Source of the DNA: Gammaproteobacteria bacterium
GTDB lineage: Bacteria; Pseudomonadota; Gammaproteobacteria; Nevskiales; Nevskiaceae
Assembly: GCA_016182805.1 (NCBI GenBank)
Contig: JACPFV010000017.1
Span: 1 to 47,420 of the forward strand
DNA: 47,420 nucleotides
Direction of reading: 5' to 3'
The stretch's first letter is position 1. Every line of letters begins with the position of its first letter. Positions 16,180-24,874 of this stretch are shown here, piece by piece. The position numbers were made by a program, and so were the translations under genes. The notes beneath the pieces were generated by a model. The model worked only from the letters and a program-made list of their open reading frames with translations. It ran no database searches and was not told the DNA's origin.

Positions 16180-16442
16180 CCGAAGCAGAACAGGCATCGC
16201 GGCAAGCTCGCAAAAAGGAACTCCGGGCGCTGATACGTCTTTTTGTCGAAATGATTGCTGGCTGTATATTGATCTCGGCGACGGTCCTATATGGATATCA
16301 TCTTCGAGGTCGTGTTTTTCCAGCACCATGTTGGGTGTCATTTTTTATCCCTTTTGGTTTGGCGTTCCTGCTGTATTTGAAATCATTTATCCGGTTGATG
16401 GAGGTCGCATGGTGGCTCTATATCCGGCCACGAAGGAAATGA
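16176..16442 (+). CDS. Small two-helix membrane protein of unknown function
   Basis: An 88-residue protein whose ATG overlaps the previous stop (ATGA), implying coupled translation. A charged N-terminus (TEAEQASRQARKKEL) is followed by two predicted transmembrane helices (about 20-43 and 50-68) and a basic C-terminus WLYIRPRRK. It has the same AT-rich codon use as its neighbour. I do not recognise the family. Its place after an RHS-like fragment would fit an immunity-type membrane protein, but that is speculation. Confidence 0.6.
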   Translation: MTEAEQASRQARKKELRALIRLFVEMIAGCILISATVLYGYHLRGRVFPAPCWVSFFIPFGLAFLLYLKSFIRLMEVAWWLYIRPRRK

Positions 16443-16742
16443 ACCTGAGCCAAAACTCGCCTCGCTGGAGCGGCGACACGCGCAACTGGACGCCCATCGG
16501 GACGGTTGCCCTCAATCCCGAGCGACGATACCGTCGCCGCGCGGTCTGAGCGATGGCGAACTCGAACCTGAATATCCGATTCGCCACGTATTATGGAGGG
16601 GACAACCACCTTGACGCGTGCCGCCCCGCAGACCCGGCGCAGCGACCTCCAACTGCATAACAGTCTCTTAGGGTAAATTCCCCGCTTTCGCAGGACCGGC
16701 CGGCGCCAAATGCCGAGGTCCGCCCATCGAAAGGGGAAATCC
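16443..16742 (+). other. Intergenic tail of the island
   Basis: About 300 bp without a convincing gene. One frame reading KLASLERRHAQLDAHRD and ending LWRGQPP at a TGA near 16608 vaguely resembles the helical hairpin of YdcH/DUF465 proteins, but it has no start codon. It may be a decayed remnant. GC content climbs back to background by about 16600. The ridA ribosome site AAAGGGGAAA lies at the end. Confidence 0.4.
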
Positions 16743-17126
16743 ATGCTTCGCCAGATCATCGTCACCGACAAGGCTCCGCAGGCCATCGGCACCTACTCGC
16801 AGGCGGTCAAGTGCGGCAACACCGTCTACCTGTCCGGCCAGATTCCGCTGGACCCCGCGACCATGCAGATGGTCGCCGACACCATCGAGTCGGAGATCCA
16901 CCAGGTGTTCAAGAATCTCGCCGCGGTCGCGCGCGAGGCCGGCGGCAGCTTGAACAATCTGGTGAAGCTGAACGTCTATCTCACGGACCTGACGCATTTC
17001 CCCAAGGTGAACGAGATCATGGCGCAGTACTTCGACAAGCCGTACCCGGCGCGCGCCGCGGTGGGCGTGGCCGCGCTGCCGCGAGGCGCGCGCATCGAAG
17101 CCGACGCGATCCTCGTGCTTGACTAG
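16743..17126 (+). CDS. ridA: 2-iminobutanoate/2-iminopropanoate deaminase RidA
   Basis: A 127-residue RidA/YjgF/Rid family protein that hydrolyses reactive enamine/imine intermediates from PLP enzymes. It has the conserved [19 protein letters not shown] and catalytic R104 in [13 protein letters not shown], with E119 near the C-terminus. A good AAAGGGGAAA ribosome site precedes the ATG at 16743. The TAG stop codon coincides with the left edge (target TA plus first G) of the inverted-repeat element that follows. Confidence 0.97.
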   Translation: MLRQIIVTDKAPQAIGTYSQAVKCGNTVYLSGQIPLDPATMQMVADTIESEIHQVFKNLAAVAREAGGSLNNLVKLNVYLTDLTHFPKVNEIMAQYFDKPYPARAAVGVAALPRGARIEADAILVLD

Positions 17127-17387
17127 GGTCTGTAATCATCCATTTGATCGCTGCGACGGCACTGCGAAAGCCCAGGGCGAGAAACGAGGAGCGCGGTGTG
17201 CTGAACGCACATGAGCGACGAGTGACGACGCCCTGGGCTTTCCCAGTGCCGTCCCTCCGGGTTGCGCCCCACAACGCGCCACGCGTCGTTGCTCGGTCCT
17301 TGCATAGAGTCTATGCGGCGTCCCTCGCGCCTAGCCTGGCGCGTTGTGGGGCAGCAACGCAGCGACCAAATGGATGATTACAGACCC
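17126..17387. mobile_element. 262-bp TA-flanked inverted-repeat element (MITE-like)
   Basis: The ends are near-perfect inverted repeats of about 30 bp: left begins GGGTCTGTAATCATCCATTT at 17126, right ends as its complement at 17387, with one mismatch before GTCGCTGCG/GATCGCTGCG. TA flanks both sides (17124-17125 and 17388-17389), as for IS630/Tc1- or some IS5-type insertions. Inside are a 24-bp inverted pair with one mismatch (17156-17179/17229-17252), a 15-bp perfect pair (17267-17281/17337-17351) and a GCATAGA-G-TCTATGC palindrome (17302-17316). There is no transposase, so it is non-autonomous. Confidence 0.85.
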
Positions 17388-19515
17388 TAAGCCCGCCGCG
17401 CGGCGGCTCGCCCGGCCGCCGCTTTCCCTCCAGTCCTCGGTCCAGTACCTGCGCGGTGCCGGCCCGGCGCTGGCCGCGCGCGTGCGCGCGCTGGGCCTGA
17501 TGCAGGTGCAGGACCTGCTGTTCCACCTGCCGCTGCGCTACGAGGACCGCCGCCGCTTCACGCCGCTCGCCGCGCTCGCCGACGACGGCGAGGCGCTGAT
17601 CCGCGCGCGCGTCGAGCACACCGAGGTGCGCTACACGCCGCGGCGCAACCTGCGCGTGGCGCTGCGCGATCCCGGATCGGGGTCCGGGACAGGCCCCGGC
17701 GCCGGCGGCAATCACTGGCTGCTGCTGCGCTTCTTCTATTTCAACGAGGCGCAGGCCAAGGCCTTCGCGCCCGGCGCCTGGGTGCGCGCCTACGGGCCGG
17801 TGCGCCAGGGCGCCAGCGGCCTGGAGATGATCCATCCGGAATACCGGCTGGCCGCCGATCCCGCCGAACTGGTGCCGGAGGCCGCGCTGACGCCGGTGTA
17901 TCCCGCCGCCGCCGGTGTCACCCAGACGCGCCTGCGCGGGTTGATTCAGCAGGCGCTGGACCTCGCCGCCGGCGACCCGGCGTTCGGCGCCGCGCTGCCC
18001 GGCCTGCCGGGACCGGAGACGCTGGCGGCGCTGCGCCTGATCCACCAGCCGCAGGGCGACGCCGACGCCGCGCGCCTGCTCGCCGGCACGCATCCGGCGC
18101 AGCAGCGCCTGATCCGCGAGGAGTTGCTCGCGCACCAGCTGTGCATGCGCGTGCTGCGCCGCCAGGTGCGCACGCGGCCGGCGCCGGCGCTGCGCGGCGC
18201 GGCTGCTGCGGCCAAGGAGCTGGAAGGCGCGCTGCCGTTCCGCTACACCGGCGCGCAGCAGCGCGTGCTGGCCGAAGTCGCGCGCGACCTGGACGGCGCG
18301 ACGCCGATGCTGCGCCTGGTGCAGGGCGACGTCGGCTCCGGCAAGACCGTGGTGGCTGCCGCCGCCATGCTCGCCGCCGCGCGCGCGGGCCAGCAAAGCG
18401 CGCTGATGGCGCCCACCGAGCTGCTCGCCGAGCAGCACGCGCTCAACCTCACGCGCTGGCTGGAGCCGCTGGGCATCGCCACCTGCCTGCTGACCGGCTC
18501 GCAGAAGAAGGCGCAGCGCGAGCTGGCGCACAAGGCCATCGCGGACGGGCGCGCGCAGGTCGTGATCGGCACGCACGCCGTGTTCCAGGAAAGCGTGCGC
18601 TTCGCCCGGCTCGCGCTAGTCGTGATAGACGAGCAGCACCGCTTCGGCGTGCAGCAGCGCCTGGCGCTGCGCGACAAGGGCCCGGACGGCAGCAGCCCGC
18701 ACCAGCTCGTGATGACCGCGACGCCGATCCCGCGCACGCTGGCCCAGACGATCTACGCCGACCTCGACGTGTCGGTGATCGACGAGCTGCCGCCGGGGCG
18801 CAAGCCGGTCACGACCGTCGCCGTGAGCAACGAGCGCCGGCCCGAGGTGCTCGCGCGCATCGGCGCCGCCTGCGCGCAGGGCCGGCAGGCGTACTGGGTG
18901 TGCACGCTGATCGAGGAATCCGACCAGCTCGAAGCGCAGGCGGCGGAGGAAACCGCGCGCCAGTTGCGCGCCGAGCTGCCGCAGCTCAACGTCGGCCTGG
19001 TACACGGCCGCCTGACGCCGGTGGAGAAGGACGCGCAGATGCAGGCGTTCAAGAACGGCCAGACGCAGCTTCTGGTCGCCACGACCGTGATCGAAGTCGG
19101 GGTAGACGTGCCCAACGCCAGCATCATGATCGTCGACAACGCCGAGCGACTGGGCCTGGCGCAGTTGCATCAATTGCGCGGCCGCGTCGGTCGCGGCGCG
19201 GTCGAGTCGCAGTGCGTGCTGATGTACCAGCCGCCGCTGTCCGACGCCGCCCGGCACCGCCTGGAAGTGATGCGCACCACGCAGGACGGCTTCAAGATCG
19301 CGCAATGCGACCTGGAGCTGCGCGGCCCCGGCGAGATCCTCGGCCGCCGCCAGACCGGCCTGATCGGCCTGAAGATGGCCGACCCGGTGCGCGACTCCGC
19401 GCTGATCCCGCCCTTGCAGGCGCTGGCCGACGATTGGCTGCAGCAACATCCACCGCTGGCCGCCGCGTTGATCCGGCGCTGGGTGGGGGACGTGGAGAAA
19501 TACGGGCAGGTTTAG
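17374..19515 (+). CDS. recG: ATP-dependent DNA helicase RecG
   Basis: A 713-residue branch-migrating helicase that reverses stalled forks. The N-terminal wedge region begins with VQYLRGAGPALAARV and DLLFHLPLRYEDR. Walker A GDVGSGKT is at residues 318-325, the DEQH box at 419-422 with HRFGVQQR, and MTATPIPRTLAQ, EVGVDVPNAS and QLRGRVGRG follow. No ATG or GTG occurs in frame between the element boundary and the conserved wedge, so the only plausible starts (ATG 17374, or TTG 17344) lie inside the inverted-repeat element. Neither has a good Shine-Dalgarno. The first five codons after the ATG (ITDPK) are therefore encoded by, or span the edge of, the element. Confidence 0.95.
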   Translation: MITDPKPAARRLARPPLSLQSSVQYLRGAGPALAARVRALGLMQVQDLLFHLPLRYEDRRRFTPLAALADDGEALIRARVEHTEVRYTPRRNLRVALRDPGSGSGTGPGAGGNHWLLLRFFYFNEAQAKAFAPGAWVRAYGPVRQGASGLEMIHPEYRLAADPAELVPEAALTPVYPAAAGVTQTRLRGLIQQALDLAAGDPAFGAALPGLPGPETLAALRLIHQPQGDADAARLLAGTHPAQQRLIREELLAHQLCMRVLRRQVRTRPAPALRGAAAAAKELEGALPFRYTGAQQRVLAEVARDLDGATPMLRLVQGDVGSGKTVVAAAAMLAAARAGQQSALMAPTELLAEQHALNLTRWLEPLGIATCLLTGSQKKAQRELAHKAIADGRAQVVIGTHAVFQESVRFARLALVVIDEQHRFGVQQRLALRDKGPDGSSPHQLVMTATPIPRTLAQTIYADLDVSVIDELPPGRKPVTTVAVSNERRPEVLARIGAACAQGRQAYWVCTLIEESDQLEAQAAEETARQLRAELPQLNVGLVHGRLTPVEKDAQMQAFKNGQTQLLVATTVIEVGVDVPNASIMIVDNAERLGLAQLHQLRGRVGRGAVESQCVLMYQPPLSDAARHRLEVMRTTQDGFKIAQCDLELRGPGEILGRRQTGLIGLKMADPVRDSALIPPLQALADDWLQQHPPLAAALIRRWVGDVEKYGQV

Positions 19516-19552
19516 CGGGGTTTGATTCACCGCAGCGCACGCAGCCCGCGGT

Positions 19553-19939
19553 TCAAGCCTCGGCGCGGTTGCGCATCCAATCCGCCGTCTGGGAAAACGC
19601 CCCCATCAGCCGCTGCCGCAGATCGGGCGCGACGGCCGCAGCGTCCAGCGCCTGTCGCATGCAGGCCAGCCACTGGTCGCGCTCGGCCACGCCGATGGAG
19701 AACGGCAGGTGCCGCGCGCGCAGGCGCGGATGGCCGAAGCGCTGTACGAAATGGTCCGGGCCGCCGGTCCAGCCGCTCAGGAACCAGAACAGCTTGTCGC
19801 GCGAGCCGGCGAGGTCCGGCGGGTGCAGCGCGCGGATGCCGGCGTAGGCGGGGTCGGCGTCCATGCGGTCGTAGAAGCGATCGACCAGGGCGCGGAGGCC
19901 CGGCTCGCCGCCGAGCATTTCAAACGGGGTCGGAGACAT
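19553..19939 (-). CDS. Group II truncated haemoglobin (TrHbO)
   Basis: A 128-residue 2-over-2 globin. The proximal haem His is H77 in HPRLRARHLPF, the group II signature, and the DQWLACM helix supplies the conserved distal-side Trp. Such proteins bind O2 and may handle NO or peroxide. The gene is convergent with recG (37 bp) and divergent from ubiA. The 130-bp gap to ubiA shows no clear promoter or repeat. Confidence 0.94.
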   Translation of the reverse strand: MSPTPFEMLGGEPGLRALVDRFYDRMDADPAYAGIRALHPPDLAGSRDKLFWFLSGWTGGPDHFVQRFGHPRLRARHLPFSIGVAERDQWLACMRQALDAAAVAPDLRQRLMGAFSQTADWMRNRAEA

Positions 19940-20069
19940 GAAGTGCGGGAAGCAGGGCGGGCGGAGTGGCCGCGCCGTGGAAGCCCGACTAGGATAGCGG
20001 CCGCCGCCGGGCGGCGAAACCTGCCGCGTCCGCGCCGGCGTAACACGAACAAGCCCACGCGCACCCGAG

Positions 20070-20945
20070 ATGCGGATGAACCCGCTGCCCGAAAAATTCC
20101 TCGCCTACCTCCAGCTCATGCGGCTGCACAAGCCCATCGGCATCTTCCTGCTGCTGTGGCCGACGCTGTGGGCGCTGTGGTTCGCGGCGGAAGGGCCGCC
20201 GTCCTGGCATGTGCTCGCGGTGTTCGTGCTCGGCACCGTGCTGATGCGCTCGGCCGGCTGCGCGATCAACGACTTTGCCGACCGCGCGTTCGACCCGCAG
20301 GTCGCGCGCACCAAGGACCGGCCCATCGCCACCGGCCGCGTGACGCCGGAGGAGGCGGTGCGCCTGTTCGTGGCGGTATCGCTGATCGCCTTCGGCCTGC
20401 TGACCTCGCTCAGGAACACGCTGGCGCTGGCGCTGGCGGTGCCGGCGGCGCTGCTGGCGGCGAGCTACCCCTTCGCCAAGCGCTGGCACTCGCTGCCGCA
20501 GGCGCACCTGGGCATCGCCTTTTCCTGGGGCATCCCGATGGCCTACGCCGCCGTGCAGCACGCGGTGCCGTGGCGCGAGGCCGGCCTGCTGATGGCCGCC
20601 AACATCTGCTGGGTGATCGCTTACGATACCTTCTACGCCATGGCCGACCGCGCGGACGACCTCAAGATCGGCGTGCGCTCCAGCGCCATCCTGTTCGGTC
20701 GCCACGACCGCACCATCACCGGCCTGCTCCAGGCCGCGACGCTGGCGCTGCTGGCCGGGGTCGGCTGGGCGCGCGGGCCGTACTACTTCGCCGGCCTGGC
20801 CGCCGCCGGCATGCTCGCGATCTATCAGCAGCGCCTGGTGTCCAAGCGTGAACCGGCGCGCTGCCTGCGCGCGTTCTTGAACAACAACAGCTTCGGCGGC
20901 GCGATCTTCGCCGGGCTGGCCCTGGATTTTGCGTTCCAACCCTGA
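20070..20945 (+). CDS. ubiA: 4-hydroxybenzoate polyprenyltransferase
   Basis: A 291-residue integral membrane prenyltransferase that attaches the polyprenyl chain to 4-hydroxybenzoate in ubiquinone synthesis. Both Asp-rich Mg-prenyl-diphosphate motifs are present: NDFADRAFD with KDRPIATGR, and AMADRADDLKIGVRSSA. About eight or nine transmembrane helices are visible. A second ATG lies six bases into the frame. It commonly neighbours recG in gammaproteobacteria. No ubiC gene is next to it. Confidence 0.96.
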   Translation: MRMNPLPEKFLAYLQLMRLHKPIGIFLLLWPTLWALWFAAEGPPSWHVLAVFVLGTVLMRSAGCAINDFADRAFDPQVARTKDRPIATGRVTPEEAVRLFVAVSLIAFGLLTSLRNTLALALAVPAALLAASYPFAKRWHSLPQAHLGIAFSWGIPMAYAAVQHAVPWREAGLLMAANICWVIAYDTFYAMADRADDLKIGVRSSAILFGRHDRTITGLLQAATLALLAGVGWARGPYYFAGLAAAGMLAIYQQRLVSKREPARCLRAFLNNNSFGGAIFAGLALDFAFQP

Positions 20946-20956
20946 GCCTCGCCACC

Positions 20957-21847
20957 ATGAAAGGACTCGCACGCCTCCTGCCGACGCTCGCCGTCGCATC
21001 CGCGCTCGCCGCCTGCGCCGCGCACGAGGGCGCGCCGGCGGTCAAGCGCAAGCTCGACACCGCGCCGTTCAAGATCGGCGTGCAGCGCAACGTGGTCTAC
21101 ACGCCGGCCGGCTGGCCGGAGAAGCTGCGCGCCGACGTCTACATCCCGCGCGGCATCGGCCCGTATCCCGTCGTCGTCCTGCTGCACGGCGGCGGCTGGG
21201 ACGACGGCGACCGCGCGGACATGGACGACATCGCCGAGGACCTGGCCGGCCGCGGCTACGCGGCGGTGACGGTCGACTACCGCCTCGCGCCGCGGCACCG
21301 CTTCCCGGCCCCGCTGCACGACGTGCAGCAGGCGCTGCGCTGGGTGCGCTCCAAGGCCGACACGTACCAGATCGATCCGGCGCGGGTCGCGGTGTTCGGC
21401 TATTCCTCCGGCGCGCACCTCGCGGCGCTGATCGGCACGGTCGGCGAGGGCGATCCGCTGGATGCGCCGCACGGCGGGTCCGAGACCCGCGTGCAGGCGG
21501 TGGTGGCGGGCGGCACGCCGGCCGACCTGACGAAGCTGGTCGAAAATGAAAACGTGGCGCGGCTGCTCGGCGGCGGCCCGGCCGAGCGGCCGGAACTGTA
21601 CGCGCAGGCCTCGCCGCTCGCGCACGTCTCGCCCGGCGACGCGCCGTTCTTCCTCTATCACGGCACCTGGGACTCGACCGTGCCGATCGAGCAGGCCGAG
21701 GTGCTGAAGGCCGCGCTCGACGCCGCCGGCGTGCCGGCGGAGCTGTTCCGCACCTCGGTGCTGGGCCACACCGCCATGTCCCTGTTCGACGGCGCGGTGG
21801 TGGACGAGGCGATCGACTTGGACCGCAACCTGCGGCGGGACGTGTAG
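20957..21847 (+). CDS. Alpha/beta-hydrolase lipoprotein (carboxylesterase-like)
   Basis: A 296-residue hydrolase with a lipoprotein signal (lipobox LAAC, C20), so it is likely attached to a periplasmic membrane face. It has the oxyanion motif HGGGW (77-81), YRLAPRHRFPA, the nucleophile elbow G-Y-S150-S-G, a putative catalytic Asp in YHGTWDSTVP (about 240) and His in LGHTAMSLF (about 274). It belongs to the hormone-sensitive-lipase/BD-FAE-like group, and the ester substrate is unknown. It starts 11 bp after ubiA, suggesting cotranscription. Its stop directly abuts the convergent comF stop. Confidence 0.9.
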   Translation: MKGLARLLPTLAVASALAACAAHEGAPAVKRKLDTAPFKIGVQRNVVYTPAGWPEKLRADVYIPRGIGPYPVVVLLHGGGWDDGDRADMDDIAEDLAGRGYAAVTVDYRLAPRHRFPAPLHDVQQALRWVRSKADTYQIDPARVAVFGYSSGAHLAALIGTVGEGDPLDAPHGGSETRVQAVVAGGTPADLTKLVENENVARLLGGGPAERPELYAQASPLAHVSPGDAPFFLYHGTWDSTVPIEQAEVLKAALDAAGVPAELFRTSVLGHTAMSLFDGAVVDEAIDLDRNLRRDV

Positions 21848-22537
21848 CTACACCACCCGTGCCGCCACCCAGGCCTCGACCCGCGCCGCGCCCGCGGCGC
21901 GGCAGGCGCGGGCCAGCTCGCCCAGGGTGGCGCCGGTGGTCATCACGTCGTCCAGCAGGGCCACGTGCAGGCCGGCCAGCGGCCGCTCGACGACAAACGC
22001 GCCCTGCATGTTGTGCCGGCGCTCGCGGCGCGACTGGCCGATCTGGTCGGCGGTGGCGCGGCACCGCCGCGCGGCGCCGGCCTCGACGCGCAGCGCGAGC
22101 ACCGCGGCCAGCTCCCGCGCCAGCAGCAGGGCCTGGTTGTAGCCGCGGCGCGCGAGGCGCCGGCGGTGCAGCGGCACCGGGATCAGCAGCTCCGGCAGGG
22201 GTTCGGGACGCGCCGCCAGCCGTTGCGCCATGAGCCGGCCCAGCATGCGCCCGAAATGAAAGCGCGCCTCGTACTTGAGGCCGTGCACCGCCTGCTGCAC
22301 CGGCGGCTCGAAGCGGAAGGCGGCGAAGGCGGCGTCGAAGGGCGGCGGGTCCGCCGCGCATTCGGCGCACAGTGCCTGCTCCGGCGCGGCGACCGGCATG
22401 GCGCAGCCGCGGCAGGCCGGCGCGTTCCAGGGCAGCGCGCGCGCGCAGGCGGCGCACACGGCGATCCCGCCGGCGGGCGCGCCGCAGTAGGCGCACAGGC
22501 CGGGCAGCACGGCGGCGGCAGTGGAATCGTCAACCAT
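21848..22537 (-). CDS. comF: ComF family protein
   Basis: A 229-residue protein. Two CxxC zinc-ribbon pairs near the N-terminus (CAYC, CAAC, CRGC, CAEC) are followed by a type I phosphoribosyltransferase-like domain: IPVPLHRRRLARRGYNQALLLA and the PRPP loop LLDDVMTTGAT. ComF homologues act in DNA uptake for transformation. The ATG at 22537 overlaps the left half of the BirA-type operator; a GTG nine codons in could be the true start. It lies opposite bioB, as in Pseudomonas. Confidence 0.93.
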   Translation of the reverse strand: MVDDSTAAAVLPGLCAYCGAPAGGIAVCAACARALPWNAPACRGCAMPVAAPEQALCAECAADPPPFDAAFAAFRFEPPVQQAVHGLKYEARFHFGRMLGRLMAQRLAARPEPLPELLIPVPLHRRRLARRGYNQALLLARELAAVLALRVEAGAARRCRATADQIGQSRRERRHNMQGAFVVERPLAGLHVALLDDVMTTGATLGELARACRAAGAARVEAWVAARVV

Positions 22538-22559
22538 TCGTCCGCGTGCAGGTTGACAA
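22527..22559. promoter_or_regulatory. BirA-type biotin operator between comF and bioB
   Basis: TCGTCAACC (22527-22535), a 15-bp spacer and GGTTGACAA (22551-22559). The right half fits the BirA half-site GGTTnACAA exactly and the left has one mismatch to TTGTnAACC; the spacing is canonical. The right half overlaps TTGACA (22553-22558), the candidate -35 of bioB, with a poor -10 AAAACT at 22576-22581. Biotin-loaded BirA would repress bioB-bioF and possibly comF. Confidence 0.82.
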
Positions 22560-22607
22560 TGCCGGCAACCACCTGAAAACTCTGCGCGTTTTCACTGGAG
22601 TTCCCCC

Positions 22608-23654
22608 ATGTCCGATGCTTCCGCGCCGGCCGAAATCCGCCACGACTGGCGCCCCGACGAGGTGCGCGCGCTGTTCGCGCTGCCGTTCAACGATCTGCTG
22701 TTCCGCGCGCACGCCGTCCACCGCCGGCATTTTGCGCCGAACACGGTGCAGCTCTCCACGCTGCTGTCGATCAAGACCGGCGCCTGTCCGGAGGACTGCG
22801 CGTACTGCCCGCAGTCGGCGCGCTACGACACCGGGCTCAAGTCCGAGCCGCTGATGGATCTCGAGCGCGTGCTGGAAGCGGCGCGCGAGGCCAAGGCCAA
22901 CGGCGCGACGCGCTTCTGCATGGGTGCGGCCTGGCGCGCGCCCAAGGACCGCGACCTCGAGGCGGTCGGCGCGATGGTGCGCGAGGTCAAGAGCCTGGGC
23001 CTGGAAACCTGCCTGACGCTGGGCATGTTGAAGCCGGAGCAGGCGCGGCGCCTGGCGCAGGCCGGCCTGGACTACTACAACCACAACCTCGACACCTCGC
23101 CGGAGTTCTACGGCAGGATCGTCACCACGCGCTGCTACGAGGACCGGCTCGACACGCTGCACAGCGTGCGCGAGGCCGGAATCAAAGTGTGCTGCGGCGG
23201 CATCGTCGGCATGGGCGAGGCGCGGCAGGACCGCGCCGAGCTGCTGCGCACGCTGGCCAACCTGCCGCAGCACCCGGAAAGCGTGCCGGTCAACAACCTG
23301 GTGCAGGTCGAGGGCACGCCGCTGGCGGGCACGGACGGGCTGGACCCGCTGGAATTCGTGCGCGCGATCGCGGTCGCCCGCATCCTCATGCCCAAGTCGT
23401 ACGTGCGCCTGTCCGCCGGCCGCACCGCGATGACCGACGAATCGCAGGCGCTGTGCTTCTTCGCCGGCGCCAACTCCATCTTCTACGGCGACAAGCTGCT
23501 CACCACCGGCAATCCGCAGAACGACAAGGACCGCGCGCTGTTCGCGCGGTTGGGGATCGTGGCCGAAGGGGGCGGTTGTGGCGAGTCCGGCGGCTGCGGC
23601 TGCGCCGGCGCGGCGGAGACGCGAGCGCTCCCGGCAGGCTGTTGCAGCCAATGA
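22608..23654 (+). CDS. bioB: Biotin synthase
   Basis: A 348-residue radical SAM enzyme that inserts sulfur into dethiobiotin. The 4Fe-4S site is C60-x3-C64-x2-C67 in [13 protein letters not shown]. The [13 protein letters not shown] and [10 protein letters not shown] blocks and the auxiliary-cluster residues are typical. GGAG precedes the ATG. An unusual C-terminal tail replaces the normal end: [12 protein letters not shown], then CCSQ, with five Cys in the last 28 residues. The stop overlaps the bioF start by ATGA. Likely repressed through the upstream BirA-type operator. Confidence 0.97.
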   Translation: MSDASAPAEIRHDWRPDEVRALFALPFNDLLFRAHAVHRRHFAPNTVQLSTLLSIKTGACPEDCAYCPQSARYDTGLKSEPLMDLERVLEAAREAKANGATRFCMGAAWRAPKDRDLEAVGAMVREVKSLGLETCLTLGMLKPEQARRLAQAGLDYYNHNLDTSPEFYGRIVTTRCYEDRLDTLHSVREAGIKVCCGGIVGMGEARQDRAELLRTLANLPQHPESVPVNNLVQVEGTPLAGTDGLDPLEFVRAIAVARILMPKSYVRLSAGRTAMTDESQALCFFAGANSIFYGDKLLTTGNPQNDKDRALFARLGIVAEGGGCGESGGCGCAGAAETRALPAGCCSQ

Positions 23655-24874
23655 GTGTCCCGAAGTCGAGCAGACGGTCGCTGGACGAACGGCTGGCGGT
23701 CGAACTTGGCCGGCTGCGCGAACAGAATCTGTACCGGGTGCGCCGCGTCGTCGAGGGGCGGCATGGCGCGGAGATCGTGGTGGAGGGGCGGCGCTGCGTC
23801 GGCTTTTGCAGCAACGACTACCTGGGCCTGGCCGCCGACCCGCGCGTCGCGGCGGCGGCGCGCCGGGCGCTGGACCAGTCCGGCACCGGCAGCGGCGCCG
23901 CCGCGCTGGTGTCCGGCTACAACGCCGAGCACCGCCGGCTGGAAGAGGCGCTGGCCGCGTTCGTGCAACGGCCGCGCGCGCTGCTGTTCTCCTCCGGCTG
24001 GGCGGCGAACCTGGGCGTGCTGCGCGCGCTGCTGGGGCGCGAGGACACGCTGATCGCCGACGAGCTGAACCACGCCTCGCTGATCGATGGCGGGCGGCTG
24101 GCGGGGGCGCGGTACCTGCGGGTGGCGCATCGGGATTTGGCGGCGTACGAAGCGGCGCTGCGGGAAGCGCCGGAGGCCGACGCGCTGGTCGCGACCGACT
24201 CCGTGTTCAGCATGGACGGCGACCTGGCGCCGCTGCCGGAACTGGCGCGCCTGTGCGCCGAGTACCGCGCGCCGCTGATGGTGGACGACGCCCACGGCTT
24301 CGGCGTGCTTGGCGCCGGCGGGCGCGGGGCGATCGAACACTGCTCCACGATTCCCGACATCTACGTCGCCACCCTGGGCAAGTCCCTGGGCGTCGCCGGC
24401 GCCTTCGTCGCCGGCTCGGCGGCGCTGATCGAGTACCTGATCCAGCGCGCCCGCACCTGGGTGTTCTCGACCGCGCCGCCGCCCGCGCTGGCCGCCGCCG
24501 CGCGCCGCGCGCTGGAGATCGTGCAGGCCGAGCCGGAGCGGCGTGAGCGCCTGGACCGGAACATCCGTCGCTTTCGCGAGGGCGCCCGCCAGTTGGGCAT
24601 TCCCCTGGGTTTGCCCGACTCCCGGCTCCCGGCTCCCGACTCCGCCGCCGCGACCCCGATCCAGCCCCTGATCCTGGGTGCCGAGGCGCGCGCCCTGGCG
24701 CTGTCGCGCTTCCTGTTCGAGCGCGGCTACTGGGTCGCCGCGATCCGTCCGCCGACGGTGCCGCCCGGCACCTCGCGCTTGCGCATTACACTGTCGGCGG
24801 CCCATGCGCCGGAGCAGATCGACGGTCTGCTGGCGGCGCTGCGGGACGGCTTGGAGGCGGAGCGGAACGCTTGA
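23651..24874 (+). CDS. bioF: 8-amino-7-oxononanoate synthase
   Basis: A 407-residue PLP enzyme condensing pimeloyl-thioester with alanine. It has [34 protein letters not shown] and the PLP lysine in [12 protein letters not shown]. Start 23651 overlaps bioB by four bases. Relative to E. coli BioF there is an extra loop of about ten residues ([11 protein letters not shown]) before IQPLILG, encoded by an in-frame heptamer repeat at 24616-24643. The C-terminal [20 protein letters not shown] is intact, so activity is expected. Confidence 0.96.
   Translation: MSVPKSSRRSLDERLAVELGRLREQNLYRVRRVVEGRHGAEIVVEGRRCVGFCSNDYLGLAADPRVAAAARRALDQSGTGSGAAALVSGYNAEHRRLEEALAAFVQRPRALLFSSGWAANLGVLRALLGREDTLIADELNHASLIDGGRLAGARYLRVAHRDLAAYEAALREAPEADALVATDSVFSMDGDLAPLPELARLCAEYRAPLMVDDAHGFGVLGAGGRGAIEHCSTIPDIYVATLGKSLGVAGAFVAGSAALIEYLIQRARTWVFSTAPPPALAAAARRALEIVQAEPERRERLDRNIRRFREGARQLGIPLGLPDSRLPAPDSAAATPIQPLILGAEARALALSRFLFERGYWVAAIRPPTVPPGTSRLRITLSAAHAPEQIDGLLAALRDGLEAERNA
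24616..24643. repeat. Heptamer tandem repeat inside bioF
   Basis: Four tandem copies of GRCTCCC (GACTCCC, GGCTCCC, GGCTCCC, GACTCC). It resembles short intergenic tandem repeats but here lies in the bioF coding frame and adds a Pro/Ser-rich loop. Confidence 0.7.

Larger units (their letters stand above)
15440..16680. other. AT-richer island between spoT and ridA
   Basis: Base composition drops to roughly 50% GC here, against around 70% on both sides, and codon use shifts to A/T-ending codons. It carries an RHS-like N-terminal fragment and an overlapping small membrane-protein gene, then a non-coding tail. It separates spoT from ridA, genes that are usually close. No integrase, terminal repeats or target duplications were seen, so the mechanism of entry is unknown. 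Confidence 0.75.

Noticed and set aside
16443-16610. YdcH/DUF465 gene remnant
   Set aside because: Similarity is limited to one short helix-like stretch and there is no start codon; recorded only in the intergenic note.
17126-17387. Integron attC site or small RNA gene
   Set aside because: No RYYYAAC/GTTRRRY ends and no integrase. The TA flanks and terminal inverted repeats fit a transposon-derived element better.
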